From Simmondsia chinensis (taxonomy: Eukaryota; Streptophyta; Magnoliopsida; Caryophyllales; Simmondsiaceae), in NCBI GenBank assembly GCA_018398585.1, contig JAGTTD010000014.1:16367387-16431386 (forward strand): 64,000 nt of DNA, in the 5' to 3' direction. Within the stretch, counting starts at the first letter, position 1. Each line of letters starts with the position of its first letter. Made by a program: the position numbers and the translations under genes. Below the pieces are notes generated by a model. It searched no databases, was not told where the DNA came from, and saw only the letters and a program-made list of their open reading frames with translations. Of the stretch, positions 62,527-64,000 are shown piece after piece.

Positions 62527-63245
62527 TGTTACGCTCGTGATTGAATCACAAGCGTAGGCTAAGTGAAATTGAGATAGATTGAGAGTATGAGATGCGAAAG
62601 AAGTGAAATTGAGATGAGAGAGTAGAGAAATTAGAGTTAGATGAGATAAGAAGGGAGAGGAGATGAGAAATAGAGAGAGTTAGATGAGAGAGTGGAGGTT
62701 TGTTCTCAATATTGAGATATTATCTTGATATTGATTGAATGCCCTCTATTTACAGCGGCTAATTGTTACTTATAGCAAATCTAGTACATGGAATCAAGAC
62801 TACCACTAATAACCGACACTACAAAATATCTAACTACCCAAAAATGTCTACTCACTAACTAACTAAGCATTTAGGCGCCAACCAATTAACATCTAAACCA
62901 GCCCAGGCCTAACCGAAGCTCACTGCAGTTTATTACACTTAGCCGCTTAGGACAATACAATGCAACAATTAAGATCATTACAATGAAGCAAGTAAGCTAA
63001 CACATTACTTAACAGCAACAATAGAACCACAACAGCTTCACATCACACAGCCAGTAGCACATAACAACAGCAGGATCAGCACAGCAGCAGCATATCAGTA
63101 GCAGAACATCAGCAGCAGCATATCAGTAGTAGAACATCAGCAGCAGCATATCAGTAACAGAACATCAGCAGCAGCAGCATATTAGCAGAACTAATCAATA
63201 ACACATCCATCACGAACTCATGCATTGGACTCCCGGGTCATAACA
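62527..63245 (-). repeat. T LTR 4
   Basis: 719 bp, outermost copy, followed by TGTTT. Confidence 0.93.
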
Positions 63246-64000
63246 TGTTTCTGTAAAAAAAATTTTAAAAAATTTTTACTTTCTACACCTATTTCCCAAA
63301 ATTTTGAAAAACCCACAACAATTTCTGTGAACAAGTTAATTAAGTATGTTTCTATTTTTCATTTTATTTTCTGTACTTATTTCCCAAAATTTTTGAATGA
63401 CCCACAATAGTTTTTGACCAATTATTGAAGAATATTAGACTAGAATATATGATGAAATATATACCGAAGTTTGTAGCAAAAATTAGCCTGAAAATTGAAT
63501 GAAAAATTCAATAAATGATATTTACATTTTTCTTTTCCCATTTCTATCATGTATTCAGCCTTTACATTTGTGTTTGGTTGTTATTTTGGTACATTTTCAT
63601 GTTGAACACGTCAAAGCAGACGAAAGAAGAATTCTGGCAAAATCAAGCATTATTGAGGCATATTTGAAGACTAATTGGAGAAACCCAACCACTTGTGCAA
63701 AAGAAAGATCCATTGGATCATAATTCAATGAACCGAGTACATCCCATAGCATTTCGGTGCTTAATCGAGAAAAGGGGGCTCAAAGAACTGATTGATCAGC
63801 AGCTCCCGATTAGAGAAACTAACTGAGAGCCTACCGATCGATCAGCCAAAAGCACCGATCAATCAGGAGCTTTGCATGAGCTCACAGATCAATTCGCACT
63901 TTAGCCAATCGATCGGGCATTATTCCATATCGATCAGGATGGTTCCGTGGGGAACCCTAACTGCGCCTGCGCCTATAAGTAAAGAAGGGGAAGTTAGCCT
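63246..64000. other. Right flank: AT-rich, then GATC-rich sequence
   Basis: The first part has an imperfect direct repeat of about 85 bp (TATTTCCCAAAATTTT occurs near 63290 and 63380). From 63780 the sequence has many CGATCGATCAG and CCGATCAATCAG words, and CCTATAAGTA at about 63972-63981 may be a TATA box. It could be the start of another LTR that runs off the window; not provable here. Confidence 0.35.

Larger units (their letters stand above)
54925..63245 (-). mobile_element. Element T: tandem array of four LTRs and three internal regions
   Basis: LTR-internal-LTR-internal-LTR-internal-LTR, unit about 2.5 kb, all in the same orientation. One perfect target duplication TGTTT (54920-54924 and 63246-63250) flanks the whole array, and none flanks the inner units. 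Each unit has its own primer site and polypurine tract. The internal region carries only the N-terminal and middle part of the accessory protein. It most likely arose by unequal recombination between LTRs after one insertion. Confidence 0.93.

Noticed and set aside
1..64000. tRNA genes
   Set aside because: I saw no clear cloverleaf or paired A and B boxes; tRNA-like matches are the 12-base primer binding sites only. A covariance-model search would be needed to exclude one.

Overview
The window is a stretch of repeat-rich plant nuclear DNA, almost certainly from an angiosperm. The evidence is Ty3/gypsy chromovirus-type polyproteins, initiator tRNA-Met primer sites (TGGTATCAGAGC), a CACTA (En/Spm) transposon with plant-type transposase exons, and plant SINEs with TTG-rich tails. 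I see no convincing intact host gene, so species cannot be named. Nearly every recognisable reading frame belongs to a decayed mobile element. Letters Z, A-I and T are my own labels.

Layout. 1-7262 holds the 3' part of a plus-strand gypsy element (Z) whose integrase is split by element B (2801-7138, 5-bp target duplication). 7263-11304 is a minus-strand element (C) lacking one end. 11305-13082 is a copia fragment plus an LTR-like block. 13225-14602 is a 1.4-kb TRIM-like element (D). 14603-17440 is mostly AT-rich and unassigned. A GGTGG-rich minisatellite at about 17.8-18.0 kb is split by F (18022-45935), the outer shell of a deep nest. G (19963-43674) lies in the gag of F; H (23783-36675) lies in G at the protease/gag boundary; I (27784-35014) lies in the gag of H; A (37701-42933, opposite strand) lies in the gag of G. 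Each of these five has matching or one-mismatch 5-bp target duplications, so insertion order can be read directly. A SINE with a 5S-rRNA-derived head sits in one LTR of F.

46806-48790 is a set of tandem arrays (63, 113 and about 117 bp units). 49898-54305 is a degenerate CACTA transposon containing a relative of D (E) and a SINE. 54925-63245 is a tandem concatemer of one small LTR element (T): four LTRs and three internal regions inside a single TGTTT target duplication. The last 750 bp are AT-rich, then GATC-rich.

Most interesting signal. G, H, I and Z are ordinary (dead) gag-pro-RT-RNaseH-integrase chromoviruses. A, B, C and T lack RT, RNase H and integrase and carry instead a related reading frame I do not recognise. 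It has an acidic segment, a basic IKKAxSKxKRN / GKKKLxK block, a repeated module of about 100 residues and a SFDPxKxxLxVxG motif. In B it follows the protease in frame; in A it follows the gag N-terminus in frame; in C and T it stands alone. These look like non-autonomous elements that kept the LTRs, primer site and polypurine tract of a chromovirus group and replaced pol with an accessory gene. They would presumably be moved by proteins supplied from G/H/I-like relatives.
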